From: an uncultured Oscillospiraceae bacterium
GTDB lineage: Bacteria > Bacillota > Clostridia > Oscillospirales > Oscillospiraceae
Reading direction: 5' to 3'
Assembly (NCBI GenBank): GCA_947589225.1
Contig: CANQBC010000017.1
Span: forward strand, 1-45,416
DNA length: 45,416 nt
Shown here: positions 1 to 7,356 of the stretch, one piece after another
How positions within the stretch are numbered: position 1 is the first letter of the stretch
How the letters are laid out: each line of letters starts with the position of its first letter
Notes under the pieces: model-generated
Database searches by the model: none
What the model was told of the DNA's origin: nothing
Seen by the model: only the letters and a program-made list of their open reading frames with translations
Program-made: the position numbers and the translations under genes

Positions 1-92
1 GGAAAGAGTGGGCTTGCTTGGAAAGTGATAGTCCGAGCGTCAGGTATTGATACAGGTTTCGCACGCACCCTGCTAAAATAGGAAGTGATATT

Positions 93-335
93 GTGACTAT
101 TTACCCCGATGCCACCGTTACCCTTGATACGGCAAAAAGTAATTTTTCCAAAATCGCAAAAATAGCCGAGGAGAAAGGTCATGTCACCGTTCTCCAGAAC
201 GGCCATCCAAAGTTGCTCGTCATCGACTTGGACACCGAGCCGCAGATTGAAATGTCAGAGGATGAGAAGTTTGAGTTTGTGGCCGCGCGGATCTTACGCG
301 AGCACCGGGCGGCATTTGAGGAGCTGGCAAAATAA
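93..335 (+). CDS. Phd/YefM-family antitoxin
   Basis: 80-aa protein with the typical Phd/YefM opening: a short strand, then the TAKSNFSKIAKIAEE helix, then VTVLQNGHPKLLVID. This is the dimerising DNA-binding half that normally represses its own operon. The acidic C-terminal part (from about residue 48) is the usual toxin-neutralising tail. The start is GTG, with a weak AGGAAG about 8 bases upstream. No Doc, RelE or YoeB toxin follows; the next gene, 43 bp on, is an HTH protein. It sits on the element side of the tRNA-Pro scar, so it is probably cargo of an integrated element. Family assignment is confident; the toxin partner is unknown. Confidence 0.85.
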   Translation: MTIYPDATVTLDTAKSNFSKIAKIAEEKGHVTVLQNGHPKLLVIDLDTEPQIEMSEDEKFEFVAARILREHRAAFEELAK

Positions 336-378
336 TATAATCTGCATTGTATGATTATTGAGAGAGGAGGTTCCACCC

Positions 379-921
379 TTGCGGGAGCTGACGTTCAAGG
401 GCTTTTTATCTGAATACGTGATGTCTCTCACGGAAGCGGAGCGACGCTCGATAAGGGCGCTGGCGCGGGAGGCTGTGGGGAATGTGCGGCTTCGGGCGCC
501 GCTGTATCTCTACGCGGCGGTCACGGGCAGAGGGGATGTGCTGCTCCGGGAGGCCCGCGGGACGGCGCTTTTTGATGAGTATGCGGAGCTGTCCCGGAAA
601 TTTGATGTTGACGGGTTGCTCACAGCTTTGAGAGAGCAGAGCGCTGATTTGCCCGCAGAATACCTCAAGGTCTGGCGCAGCTACGAGAGCGTCCGGGACG
701 CGCATCTCAGGGACGACAGGATGAAAGCACTGATTTGTGAGAAAGTCCTCCGGCTGCAAGCGGAAAAATCAATCTCCACCTACCGGGTCTGCAAGGACCT
801 GCGGCTTGACAACGCCAATGTCAACGCCTGGCTCAAGAATAACGCCTGCGGCAAGGTGAGCCTCGCCACCGCGAAAAGCGTCCTGCGCTACATGGAGTCC
901 GCTAATCCCTCTTTTAGATAA
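379..921 (+). CDS. HTH-containing protein paired with the Phd antitoxin
   Basis: About 180 aa. I place the start at the TTG at 379 because GAGAGGAGG lies 9 bases upstream; an in-frame TTG at 358 lies before that site and has none of its own. The N-terminal two thirds is helical and unfamiliar. The last 55 residues (EKSISTYRVCKDLRLDNANVNAWLKN, then VSLATAKSVLRYME) read as an XRE-like helix-turn-helix, with a recognition helix around NANVNAWLKN. The pairing with an upstream Phd-type antitoxin suggests one transcriptional unit. It could be a co-regulator or a non-canonical partner of the antitoxin. Function is unproven. Confidence 0.75.
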   Translation: MRELTFKGFLSEYVMSLTEAERRSIRALAREAVGNVRLRAPLYLYAAVTGRGDVLLREARGTALFDEYAELSRKFDVDGLLTALREQSADLPAEYLKVWRSYESVRDAHLRDDRMKALICEKVLRLQAEKSISTYRVCKDLRLDNANVNAWLKNNACGKVSLATAKSVLRYMESANPSFR

Positions 922-936
922 GGCCCTGTAAATATT

Positions 937-964
937 GCGCCCCTTCCGCTTTCGGAAGGGGCGC
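937..964 (+). terminator. 12-bp perfect hairpin after the HTH gene
   Basis: GCGCCCCTTCCG and its exact complement flank the loop CTTT, 15 bases after the stop codon. No T-tract follows, so it may be a weak terminator or an mRNA-stabilising hairpin. Confidence 0.5.
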
Positions 965-1096
965 TGACCACATTACCGACCATAACGGCGTTCGGAGCAC
1001 GCGGAAACAGTGGAGACAAGAGCTCCGAAGAGTAACTGAAACGTAGCGGAAAGGGTCAAAAAGGGCTATTTATCAAGTAAAAAAGTAAACCGCTAC

Positions 1097-1143
1097 GGTT
1101 TGGGATGTCGAGGCCGCGGGTTCGAATCCCGCCACTCCGACCA
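1097..1143 (+). other. 3' fragment of tRNA-Pro(UGG); probable att site
   Basis: The bases read as an anticodon loop TTTGGGA (1099-1105), 3' anticodon stem TGTCG, variable AGGCC, a T arm with stem GCGGG/CCCGC around TTCGAAT (1116-1132), acceptor strand CACTCCG, discriminator A and CCA. The 5' half is missing: the bases before the loop do not pair with TGTCG, and no CGGAGTG acceptor strand lies at the expected distance. Integrases that use tRNA 3' ends leave this kind of displaced fragment at the far end of the element. I infer that the element lies to the left and chromosome to the right, with an intact tRNA-Pro at the unseen left end. Confidence 0.8.
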
Positions 1144-1144
1144 T

Positions 1145-1197
1145 GCGGAGTGTCCTTATAGGATTTGAGTATCCTATCAGGGACACTCCGCATTTTT
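1145..1197 (+). terminator. terminator of the displaced tRNA-Pro
   Basis: Arms GCGGAGTGTCC (1145-1155) and GGACACTCCGC (1181-1191) enclose a second stem ATAGGAT/ATCCTAT, followed by ATTTTTAT. It starts 2 bases after the tRNA CCA. The first arm contains CGGAGTG, which can also pair with the acceptor strand CACTCCG of the tRNA fragment, so two hairpins compete here. Confidence 0.75.
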
Positions 1198-1208
1198 ATA
1201 GTCAAATT

Positions 1209-2141
1209 TCATACCGCGATTTGTGTGGGGGTGTAGCTGACGGCTACACCCTTTCGCGTTTTCATGGTAATCTCCGCCGATTGGATCTTCCGGCGGTCAG
1301 GTACTTCAAACGCGCCGATGCAGTTGTAGTGAATGACGATCCGCTGGGTCTTGCCCATAGCGTCCTGCTCCGCATGGTACACGTCAATGTGGTCTATCAG
1401 TTCCGTTACCATGCGCTGGGTGATCGCCGTCACGTTGGTATAGCGCCGGACGGTTTCAAGGAATTGGTCAACGTCCATTTGGCGGCCCTCGGCCTTTTTC
1501 AGTTCCAGCCGCAGGGCCTTGATCCTCTTGGCGTTCTCCCCTTGCTCCTGCTCATACCGCTTGGACATTTTCGCAAAACGGGCATCGTCGATCTTGCCGG
1601 ACACGTTGTCCTCATAGAGCCGTTCAAAGAGCCGGTCAAGCTCCTTGTCGCGGGCCAGCAGCCCGTCCAGCTCCCGCTGTTTCCGGGCCCGGTCATTCTC
1701 CACCACCTTGGCCGAGCTGCCCATCATAGCCTTGATGAAGTCCCCTTCGTACTCGTTAGCGAAGCTGGCCAGCCGGTTCACCTCATAGAGCACCACCCGC
1801 TCCAGAAAGTCCAGCCGTATATAATGGGTCTTTGAGCACTTCCGCAGGCCGCAGTTATGATTTTGGCAACTGAAAAACTTTATATCGGGGTTGGTCTGGC
1901 TAAAGTGGAAGTTCAGATTGCCGCCGCACTCCGGGCATTTCAGCTTGCCGGAGAACACGCTGGGCTCCTGGGTGACGGTTGGCCGCTTGCGCCGGGTGCC
2001 CGCTTTCATGGACTGCACCTTTTCCCAGGTAGCCCGGTCTATGATAGTCTTGTGAACATTGAGGAAGATCGCCCGGTTTTCCGTTGGGTTCTCTATCCGC
2101 CGCTTCACCTTGTAAGACTTGGAGAACGATTTGAAGTTTAA
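1209..2141 (-). pseudogene. truncated large serine recombinase (C-terminal part)
   Basis: The remaining ~300 codons hold the recombinase zinc-ribbon region (CPECGGNL, then CQNHNCGLRKC) and a long coiled coil rich in E, K and R. This is the C-terminal half of Tn4451/TndX-type large serine recombinases. Recognisable sequence begins at LNFKSFSKSYKVKRR, where the family normally reads as part of a longer zinc/recombinase domain. Immediately upstream is an in-frame TAG (2142-2144), and no catalytic resolvase domain with its serine follows. The gene therefore lacks its active site. It is probably a relic of an insertion that used the same tRNA neighbourhood. Confidence 0.88.
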
Positions 2142-2242
2142 CTATTGGAACATTCTCTTTAATTGACTCTGACGTCAGAATAACGCCTAAATCACCGCGA
2201 AATTTCCAACAAAAGATTGGAAGGTGCGCCAAATGGCAGACG

Positions 2243-2271
2243 TTGACACCGGCAGACCGCTGTGCTAAAAT
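2243..2271 (+). promoter_or_regulatory. sigma-A promoter of the ATP-grasp operon
   Basis: TTGACA at 2243, a 17-bp spacer, and TAAAAT at 2266 preceded by TGC (extended -10). The predicted start is near 2278. A 12-bp palindrome TCTGACGTCAGA at 2168-2179, about 65 bp upstream, could be an operator; that is speculative. Confidence 0.8.
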
Positions 2272-2279
2272 CTTTATAT

Positions 2280-2315
2280 AGGCAAGGGAGCTTTTCCCCT
2301 GCCTTTTTCTTTTTT
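2280..2315 (+). terminator. terminator-like hairpin at the operon's 5' end
   Basis: AGGCAAGGG pairs with CCCCTGCCT (one A-C mismatch) around a 7-base loop, followed by TTTTTCTTTTTT. It falls between the predicted transcription start (about 2278) and the ATG at 2330. It is either an attenuator-like leader element or the end of an upstream transcript whose gene has been lost. Confidence 0.6.
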
Positions 2316-2329
2316 CAGGTGGTGGTCAT

Positions 2330-3643
2330 ATGCACGACATTTGTAAGGAGGCCGACGCCATCAACGAGCAGCTGGCCAGATACGGTGTAAAGTTTGGCAT
2401 TTACAAGAACGGTGAGTTTCGGGAACAGCTCTTCCCATTTGACGCGATCCCCCGCGTCATTGACGCGGAGGAGTTCGAGTATCTGGAAAAGGGCCTCAAG
2501 CAGAGGGTGACGGCGCTTAATTGCTTTCTCCGGGATATCTATACGGACAAGCGGATCGTCAAGGACGGGGTCATTCCTCCGGAGTTTGTTTACGCCTCCT
2601 CCGGGTATCTGCCCCAATGCGAGGGCGTGATGGCGCCAAAGGGCGTGGCAAGCCACATCTCCGGCATTGACCTGGTACAGGCCAGGGACGGAACCTGGTA
2701 CATCCTGGAGGACAATCTGCGGGTGCCCTCCGGGGCGTCGTACCCCCTCATCGCCCGCGGCCTGTGCCGGAAGGCTTCTCCCGAAACCTTTCGGGAACGG
2801 AAAATCGTGGATAACCGGGACTATGCCCAGCTGCTCCGGCGCACCATGGATCATGTAAACACCGGCGGGGACAATGTGATCCTGACGCCGGGGCGCTATA
2901 ACGCGGCTTTTTTTGAGCACTCGTACCTGGCGGAGCTGACGGATTCGGTGCTGGTCACCGGCAGCGATCTCTTTGTGGAGAACGATCTGCTGTACTACAC
3001 CGACATGGGTGGCGAGAAGCGCCGCGTCGGCGCGGTGTATCGCCGGATCTCCGACGAATACCTGGATCCCATGAGCTTTCTACCTGAGTCGGTGATCGGC
3101 GTCCCGCACATCTTTGACGTCTACAAAAAAGGGAATGTGGCCATCATCAACGCCCCCGGCAACGGAGTGGCGGACGACAAGGGGATCTACTACTTTGTGC
3201 CCAAAATGGTGAAGTATTATCTGGGCGAGGAGTGCATCACCCACAATGCCCCCACCTATCTGCCCTATTACCCGGAGGACATGAAATACGTCCTTGATAA
3301 GTTCGACGAGATCGTCATTAAGGACGTGGCCGAAGCCGGCGGCTACGGGGTGGTCTTTGGCAATAAGCTCACAAAGGAGCAAAAAGCGGATATGCTCGCG
3401 CTCATCAAGGCCCAGCCCCGGCGGTTCATCGCTCAGGATGTCATTGACTTCATTGATATCGACATCATGGAAAACGGGAAGCGGGTTCCCCGGAAGGCCG
3501 ACCTGCGGGCCTTCGTCCTCACAGGGGAGGACGTGACCGTATGGAAAAGCGGGCTCACGCGGTTTTCACGAAATCCCGATTCCTTCATCGTCAATTCATC
3601 TCAGGGAGGAGGCTTCAAAGACACATGGGTGCTATCACGGTAG
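2330..3643 (+). CDS. circularly permuted ATP-grasp protein
   Basis: 437 aa of the circularly permuted ATP-grasp family (formerly DUF404/407). Diagnostic stretches are the opening DAIPRVIDAEEF, GLKQRVTALNCFLRDIY, the ISGIDLVQARDGTWYILEDNLR region (about 110-131), and late nucleotide-binding parts such as DEIVIKDVAEAGGYGVVFG (about 326-345) and FIAQDVIDF. Known ATP-grasp enzymes join a carboxylate to an amine or thiol through an acylphosphate; these permuted versions are predicted amidoligases. The next four genes overlap or nearly abut it, the alpha-E gene by 19 bp. The substrate cannot be read from the sequence. Confidence 0.9.
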   Translation: MHDICKEADAINEQLARYGVKFGIYKNGEFREQLFPFDAIPRVIDAEEFEYLEKGLKQRVTALNCFLRDIYTDKRIVKDGVIPPEFVYASSGYLPQCEGVMAPKGVASHISGIDLVQARDGTWYILEDNLRVPSGASYPLIARGLCRKASPETFRERKIVDNRDYAQLLRRTMDHVNTGGDNVILTPGRYNAAFFEHSYLAELTDSVLVTGSDLFVENDLLYYTDMGGEKRRVGAVYRRISDEYLDPMSFLPESVIGVPHIFDVYKKGNVAIINAPGNGVADDKGIYYFVPKMVKYYLGEECITHNAPTYLPYYPEDMKYVLDKFDEIVIKDVAEAGGYGVVFGNKLTKEQKADMLALIKAQPRRFIAQDVIDFIDIDIMENGKRVPRKADLRAFVLTGEDVTVWKSGLTRFSRNPDSFIVNSSQGGGFKDTWVLSR

Positions 3644-4293
3644 ACAAAGCTGACCATCTCTACTGGCTGGGCCGGTATTCGGAGCGGGTGTACACCACAC
3701 TGAAGCTCTATTGCGACGGGTACGACAGTATGCTGGACGCGGACGAGGAATTCTATAAGGCGCTCTGCGTGATGCTGGACATTCCCAACATCTACACCTC
3801 CAGAGAGGATTTTCTCCAGCGTTACGGCTATGACAGGCAGGACTGCAACTCCATCATATCCAACCTCACCCGCGCCTATGACAACGCCATCGTCATGCGT
3901 GATGAGATCGGCACGGAGACGCTGGGGTACATACAGATGGCGGTGTACAGCATGGACGCGGCCGCCGCGTCCGACGCCCCCGTGATCCTGCTTCAAAAGG
4001 TGGTGGATCACCTTTTGGCCTTCTGGGGGTGCGTGGATGACCAGATAGACGGCTACTGCATCCGGGGTATCATGAAGTTCGGAAAGCGGGTGGAGCGGCT
4101 TGACCTATATCTCAGATTTCACATGGACCCCCACGAGGTCCGGCGAATCTACCACCGGATGATACCAAGGGCGCGGGAGAGTCAGCTCCCCATAAATCAG
4201 GCTTCCATGGACGCCCTTGAGGGGTATATGTCCGCCCCGGAGATCGACTACGACGGCGCGCTTGGCGCCCTGATGGGGATATTGAATGTCTGA
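3625..4293 (+). CDS. alpha-E domain protein (DUF403)
   Basis: 222 aa, all-helical alpha-E family. The N-terminus ADHLYWLGRYSERVYTTLKL is the family signature, and the C-terminus carries the usual late helices. I choose the ATG at 3625 because GGGAGGAGG lies at 3604-3612; an upstream in-frame ATG at 3541 is buried in the ATP-grasp gene with no site. The family almost always accompanies permuted ATP-grasp enzymes, sometimes fused to them, and is thought to be an accessory or substrate-recognition subunit. It overlaps the previous gene by 19 bp and the next by 8 bp, which suggests translational coupling. Confidence 0.9.
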   Translation: MGAITVDKADHLYWLGRYSERVYTTLKLYCDGYDSMLDADEEFYKALCVMLDIPNIYTSREDFLQRYGYDRQDCNSIISNLTRAYDNAIVMRDEIGTETLGYIQMAVYSMDAAAASDAPVILLQKVVDHLLAFWGCVDDQIDGYCIRGIMKFGKRVERLDLYLRFHMDPHEVRRIYHRMIPRARESQLPINQASMDALEGYMSAPEIDYDGALGALMGILNV

Positions 4294-5062
4294 GCTTGCC
4301 TTTGAGTATACGATGCGCTCGGTATTTGACCGGGAGATATTTGCCCACGCCTTCAGACTCATGCTCCTGCCGCCGAATACGGACAGGCAGAAGATCCTGA
4401 GCCTGGAGGCGGAGATCCTACCGAAAAGCTGGATATCCCAGGGCCGTGACGCCTTTGGAAACAGCTACCTCTACGGAACGGCGGCGGAGGGACACAGAAC
4501 CTTCACCGCCCGCATCCGCGGGCGGGTGCTGACGGGATCGGGAGATCCTGAGAGCGGCGCGGAACCGAAACTCTATTCAATACAAACCCCGGCAACGGCG
4601 CCGGGGCCTTGTGCTGTTGAGCTTTATAAGAGTCTGACCCCCCCTGATGGCGGCGACGCCCTGACACGGGCGGAGGTTCTGATGGCCGCTCTGCGTCGGC
4701 TTTTACGGTATGTACCCGGCGTCACGGACACCACCAGCACCTCGGAGGCCGCCCTCCGCCAGCGGTCAGGCGTCTGTCAGGACTTCGCCCAGTCCCTGCT
4801 CACCCTCTGCCGGATGGACGGCATACCGGCCCGCTATGTGGCGGGGATGGTCACCGGAGAGGGGCAGACCCACGCCTGGGCGGAGGTGTGGAGCGACGGC
4901 GGCTGGTACGGTCTGGATCCCACCTGGGGCGTGCGCGTGAACGGGGACTATATCAAGCTCTGCCACGGCCGGGACTGCCGGGACTGCCTCCTGAACCGGG
5001 GCGTCTACTCCGGCCCCGCCGTTGAAGATCAAACGATTACAGTGAGTGTGAAAAAAGTATGA
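4286..5062 (+). CDS. transglutaminase-like cysteine protease
   Basis: 258 aa. The transglutaminase-like core shows the full triad: Cys164 in RSGVCQDFA, His196 in GQTHAWAEVW and Asp211 in YGLDPTWG. The N-terminal ~130 residues form the beta-rich region seen in the bacterial transglutaminase family that travels with alpha-E and ATP-grasp genes. Enzymes of this fold in bacteria are usually peptidases or amidases, so it may cleave or transfer the amide product made upstream. There is no signal peptide, so it is cytoplasmic. ATGTCTGA links it to the alpha-E gene and ATGA to the next gene. An Arg/Cys-rich patch HGRDCRDCLLNRG lies near the C-terminus. Confidence 0.9.
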   Translation: MSELAFEYTMRSVFDREIFAHAFRLMLLPPNTDRQKILSLEAEILPKSWISQGRDAFGNSYLYGTAAEGHRTFTARIRGRVLTGSGDPESGAEPKLYSIQTPATAPGPCAVELYKSLTPPDGGDALTRAEVLMAALRRLLRYVPGVTDTTSTSEAALRQRSGVCQDFAQSLLTLCRMDGIPARYVAGMVTGEGQTHAWAEVWSDGGWYGLDPTWGVRVNGDYIKLCHGRDCRDCLLNRGVYSGPAVEDQTITVSVKKV

Positions 5063-5976
5063 TCAAGACTGTCACAAAGATCGACCTCCCCGTTGACGAG
5101 GAACTGTCCATCCTGAAAAACCGTATCTCCTCCGGCGAGGGGCCGCGCGTATCCGTGGTCACAGGAACCCACGGCGACGAGCTGGAGGGGCAGGCGGTGT
5201 GCTTTGAGGTAAACCGCCGCATCGAGGAGCACCCGGAATATTTACGCGGCACCGTGGACTTATACCCGGCGCTGAACCCCCTGGGGATCGACTCCATCAC
5301 ACGGGGCATCCCCGGCTTCGACCTGGACATGAACCGTATTTTCCCCGGCGCGGAGGACGGCGTCATGACCGAGTACATCGCCGCTAAGATCGTAAACGAC
5401 ATCCGGGGCAGTGATGTGTGCGTGGATATCCACGCCAGCAACATTTTTCTCCGGGAGATTCCCCAGATCCGCATCAACACCGTCACGGCGGACGCTCTGG
5501 TGCCCCTGGCCATGCACATGAACGTGGACTTTATCTGGGTTCACGCCGCGTCCACGGTTCTGGAGTCCACCCTGGCCTACGCCCTGAACGACCTGGGTAC
5601 TCCGTGTCTGGTGGCGGAGATGGGTGTGGGGATGCGCATAACGCCCGAGTACACCCGACAGCTCGCCGATGGGATATTCTGCCTTATGCACAAGCTTGGC
5701 GCGTGGACGGGGCCGGTCATCGTGCCAAGAGCGCCCATCGTCTCCGCCGACGGAAAGGTGAGCTTTATAAACGCCGGGGCCTCCGGAATATTCATGCCCC
5801 AGGTGGAGCACACGAGACGTGTCATGCCCGGGGATTGGATAGGGGATATCGTGGATCCGCTGACTGGGAAGGTGTCGGAGCGCGTCTATTCCCCCTGCGC
5901 GGGGATGGTGTTCACCCTCCGGGAGTACCCGGTGGTGGACGAGGGCTCGCTGATCGCCAGGATATTGGAGGTGTGA
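5059..5976 (+). CDS. succinylglutamate desuccinylase/aspartoacylase-family hydrolase
   Basis: 305 aa, M14-type zinc hydrolase of the AstE/AspA family, which cleaves N-acyl amide bonds of amino acids or related compounds. All landmarks are present: GTHGDELEG (His38, Glu41), NPLGIDSITR (Arg82), DMNRIFPG (Asn92, Arg93), DIHAS (His125, third zinc ligand) and VAEMGVG (Glu187, candidate catalytic acid). The C-terminal ~80 residues form the usual beta domain. The start overlaps the transglutaminase stop by ATGA. In an amidoligase operon it probably hydrolyses or recycles an amide product. It is an intact enzyme by sequence. Confidence 0.9.
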   Translation: MIKTVTKIDLPVDEELSILKNRISSGEGPRVSVVTGTHGDELEGQAVCFEVNRRIEEHPEYLRGTVDLYPALNPLGIDSITRGIPGFDLDMNRIFPGAEDGVMTEYIAAKIVNDIRGSDVCVDIHASNIFLREIPQIRINTVTADALVPLAMHMNVDFIWVHAASTVLESTLAYALNDLGTPCLVAEMGVGMRITPEYTRQLADGIFCLMHKLGAWTGPVIVPRAPIVSADGKVSFINAGASGIFMPQVEHTRRVMPGDWIGDIVDPLTGKVSERVYSPCAGMVFTLREYPVVDEGSLIARILEV

Positions 5977-5979
5977 GAG

Positions 5980-6909
5980 ATGGAGAAAAAGACGATATTT
6001 CAGCTCAAATCCCTCTACCGGGATCCTCTGAGGGTGACAGGCTTCACTTTTGGTTCCGGTGAAAGATCCGCCTGCGTGGTGGGGGCGCTCAGGGGTAACG
6101 AGGTCCAGCAGCTCTACACATGCTCACAGCTTGTGAAGGCGTTGAAGGAAATCGAGGCCGAGGGGAAGCTCGTCCCCGGCAAGTCCATTCTGGTAGTCCC
6201 CTGCGTCAACTCCGCCTCCATGAATATAAGGAAACGCTTCTGGCCCACGGACAACACGGATATAAACCGTATGTTCCCCGGCTACGATCTGGGAGAGACC
6301 ACCCAGCGCATTGCCGCCGGACTTTTTGAGGAGATCAAAGGCTACAAAAACGGCATCCAGTTTGCCAGCTTCTATGTCCCCGGCGTGTTTGTACCCCACG
6401 TTCGCATCATGAAGACGGGCTGGGAAAACGCGGAAAAGGCCAGAGAGTTCGGCCTGCCCTATATCCTCCTGCGCCAGCCCCGCCCATACGACACCACGAC
6501 CCTCAACTACAACTGGCAGGTCTGGGAGTCCGACGCCTTCTCCGTCTACGCCGGAACCACCGACACCATCGATCGCAAGGATGTGACCCTGGCTGTAAAC
6601 GCGGTCCTGAATTTTCTCCGCAAGGAGAACATCATCACCGGCTCTAAGCACATCCACGAGGGGTATATCTCCGAGGTTATTGACGAGGGGGATCTTCTGA
6701 GCGTCCAATCCCGTACCTCCGGCATTATTGACTCATTCCTGTCCCCCGGCGCCAATGTGGCGAGAGGGCAGACGCTGGCGCAGGTGCTGGATCCCTACGA
6801 CGGCTCTGTCCGCGAGCGGCTCACCGCCCCCATGGACGGCGTCATATTCTTCGCCCAGGAGGATCCGCTGACCTACGCCGGCTCCTGCGTATACAAGCTT
6901 ATACGGTAA
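5980..6909 (+). CDS. AstE/aspartoacylase-like protein lacking zinc ligands
   Basis: 309 aa, clearly a paralogue of the preceding hydrolase, with the family fold markers DTDINRMFPG (Asn96, Arg97) and the C-terminal beta domain. Key residues differ: the HGxE motif reads GALRGNE, so the first zinc His is Arg38 while Glu41 remains; DIHAS is replaced by GIQFAS, so the third ligand is Gln127; and the VAEMG-type glutamate is absent (LLRQPRPYD). The protein is otherwise full length and has a good ribosome binding site (GGAGG at about 5967), 3 bp after the previous stop. I infer a catalytically inactive regulatory or structural partner of the first enzyme. An altered activity cannot be excluded. Confidence 0.85.
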   Translation: MEKKTIFQLKSLYRDPLRVTGFTFGSGERSACVVGALRGNEVQQLYTCSQLVKALKEIEAEGKLVPGKSILVVPCVNSASMNIRKRFWPTDNTDINRMFPGYDLGETTQRIAAGLFEEIKGYKNGIQFASFYVPGVFVPHVRIMKTGWENAEKAREFGLPYILLRQPRPYDTTTLNYNWQVWESDAFSVYAGTTDTIDRKDVTLAVNAVLNFLRKENIITGSKHIHEGYISEVIDEGDLLSVQSRTSGIIDSFLSPGANVARGQTLAQVLDPYDGSVRERLTAPMDGVIFFAQEDPLTYAGSCVYKLIR

Positions 6910-7356
6910 TAATTGTTGAGCAAAGTACATCCCCACACGCCCCGAGCGCCCTATAACCCGGAAAACAGCCGAAAATGCCTGCGCCGCAAGGCCTTTTGAA
7001 AAACAGGATTTTTAACCACTTATGCCAAAAGCCCAACTGAGAAGCGCTTCTCAGTTGGGCTTTTTTGGCTAAGGAGGGGTAAATAACATTCACTGCGTTT
7101 ATAATCGTCCTTTAAGGAACTCGCCTTCGACGGTTTACTGCCTGATTGCGGAGGTGCGCCCTGCGTTTTCGCTTGAGTATTTTTTGCAATAATCAAATAC
7201 TAAAGAACGTTTCGGCACAAGATCGCTTTCGGGCGGGAGGCGCGTTGGAGAAGCCCCCGTCCCCGCTTTCGGACGTAAAGCTGTACCGGATGGCGCGGAA
7301 AGCCGAGACATACCTATCCGTACAGCCGCCCCACGCGCCGGCGCTGCGGCCGCCGG
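6910..7356. other. 447-bp intergenic region
   Basis: Between the convergent ATP-grasp and lipid operons. Apart from the palindromic terminator at 7027-7064 I see no gene; short frames here have no ribosome binding site and no recognisable product. Confidence 0.6.
7027..7066 (+). terminator. perfect 19-bp palindromic terminator
   Basis: The left arm at 7027-7045 (core GCCCAACTGAGAAGC) and its exact complement at 7046-7064 run into a T-tract. The A-run before the left arm makes it usable in both directions, which fits its place between convergent operons. Confidence 0.85.

Noticed and set aside
1067-1143. A complete tRNA-Pro gene
   Set aside because: The required 5' acceptor, D arm and 5' anticodon stem are absent; only the 3' part from the anticodon loop onward is present.
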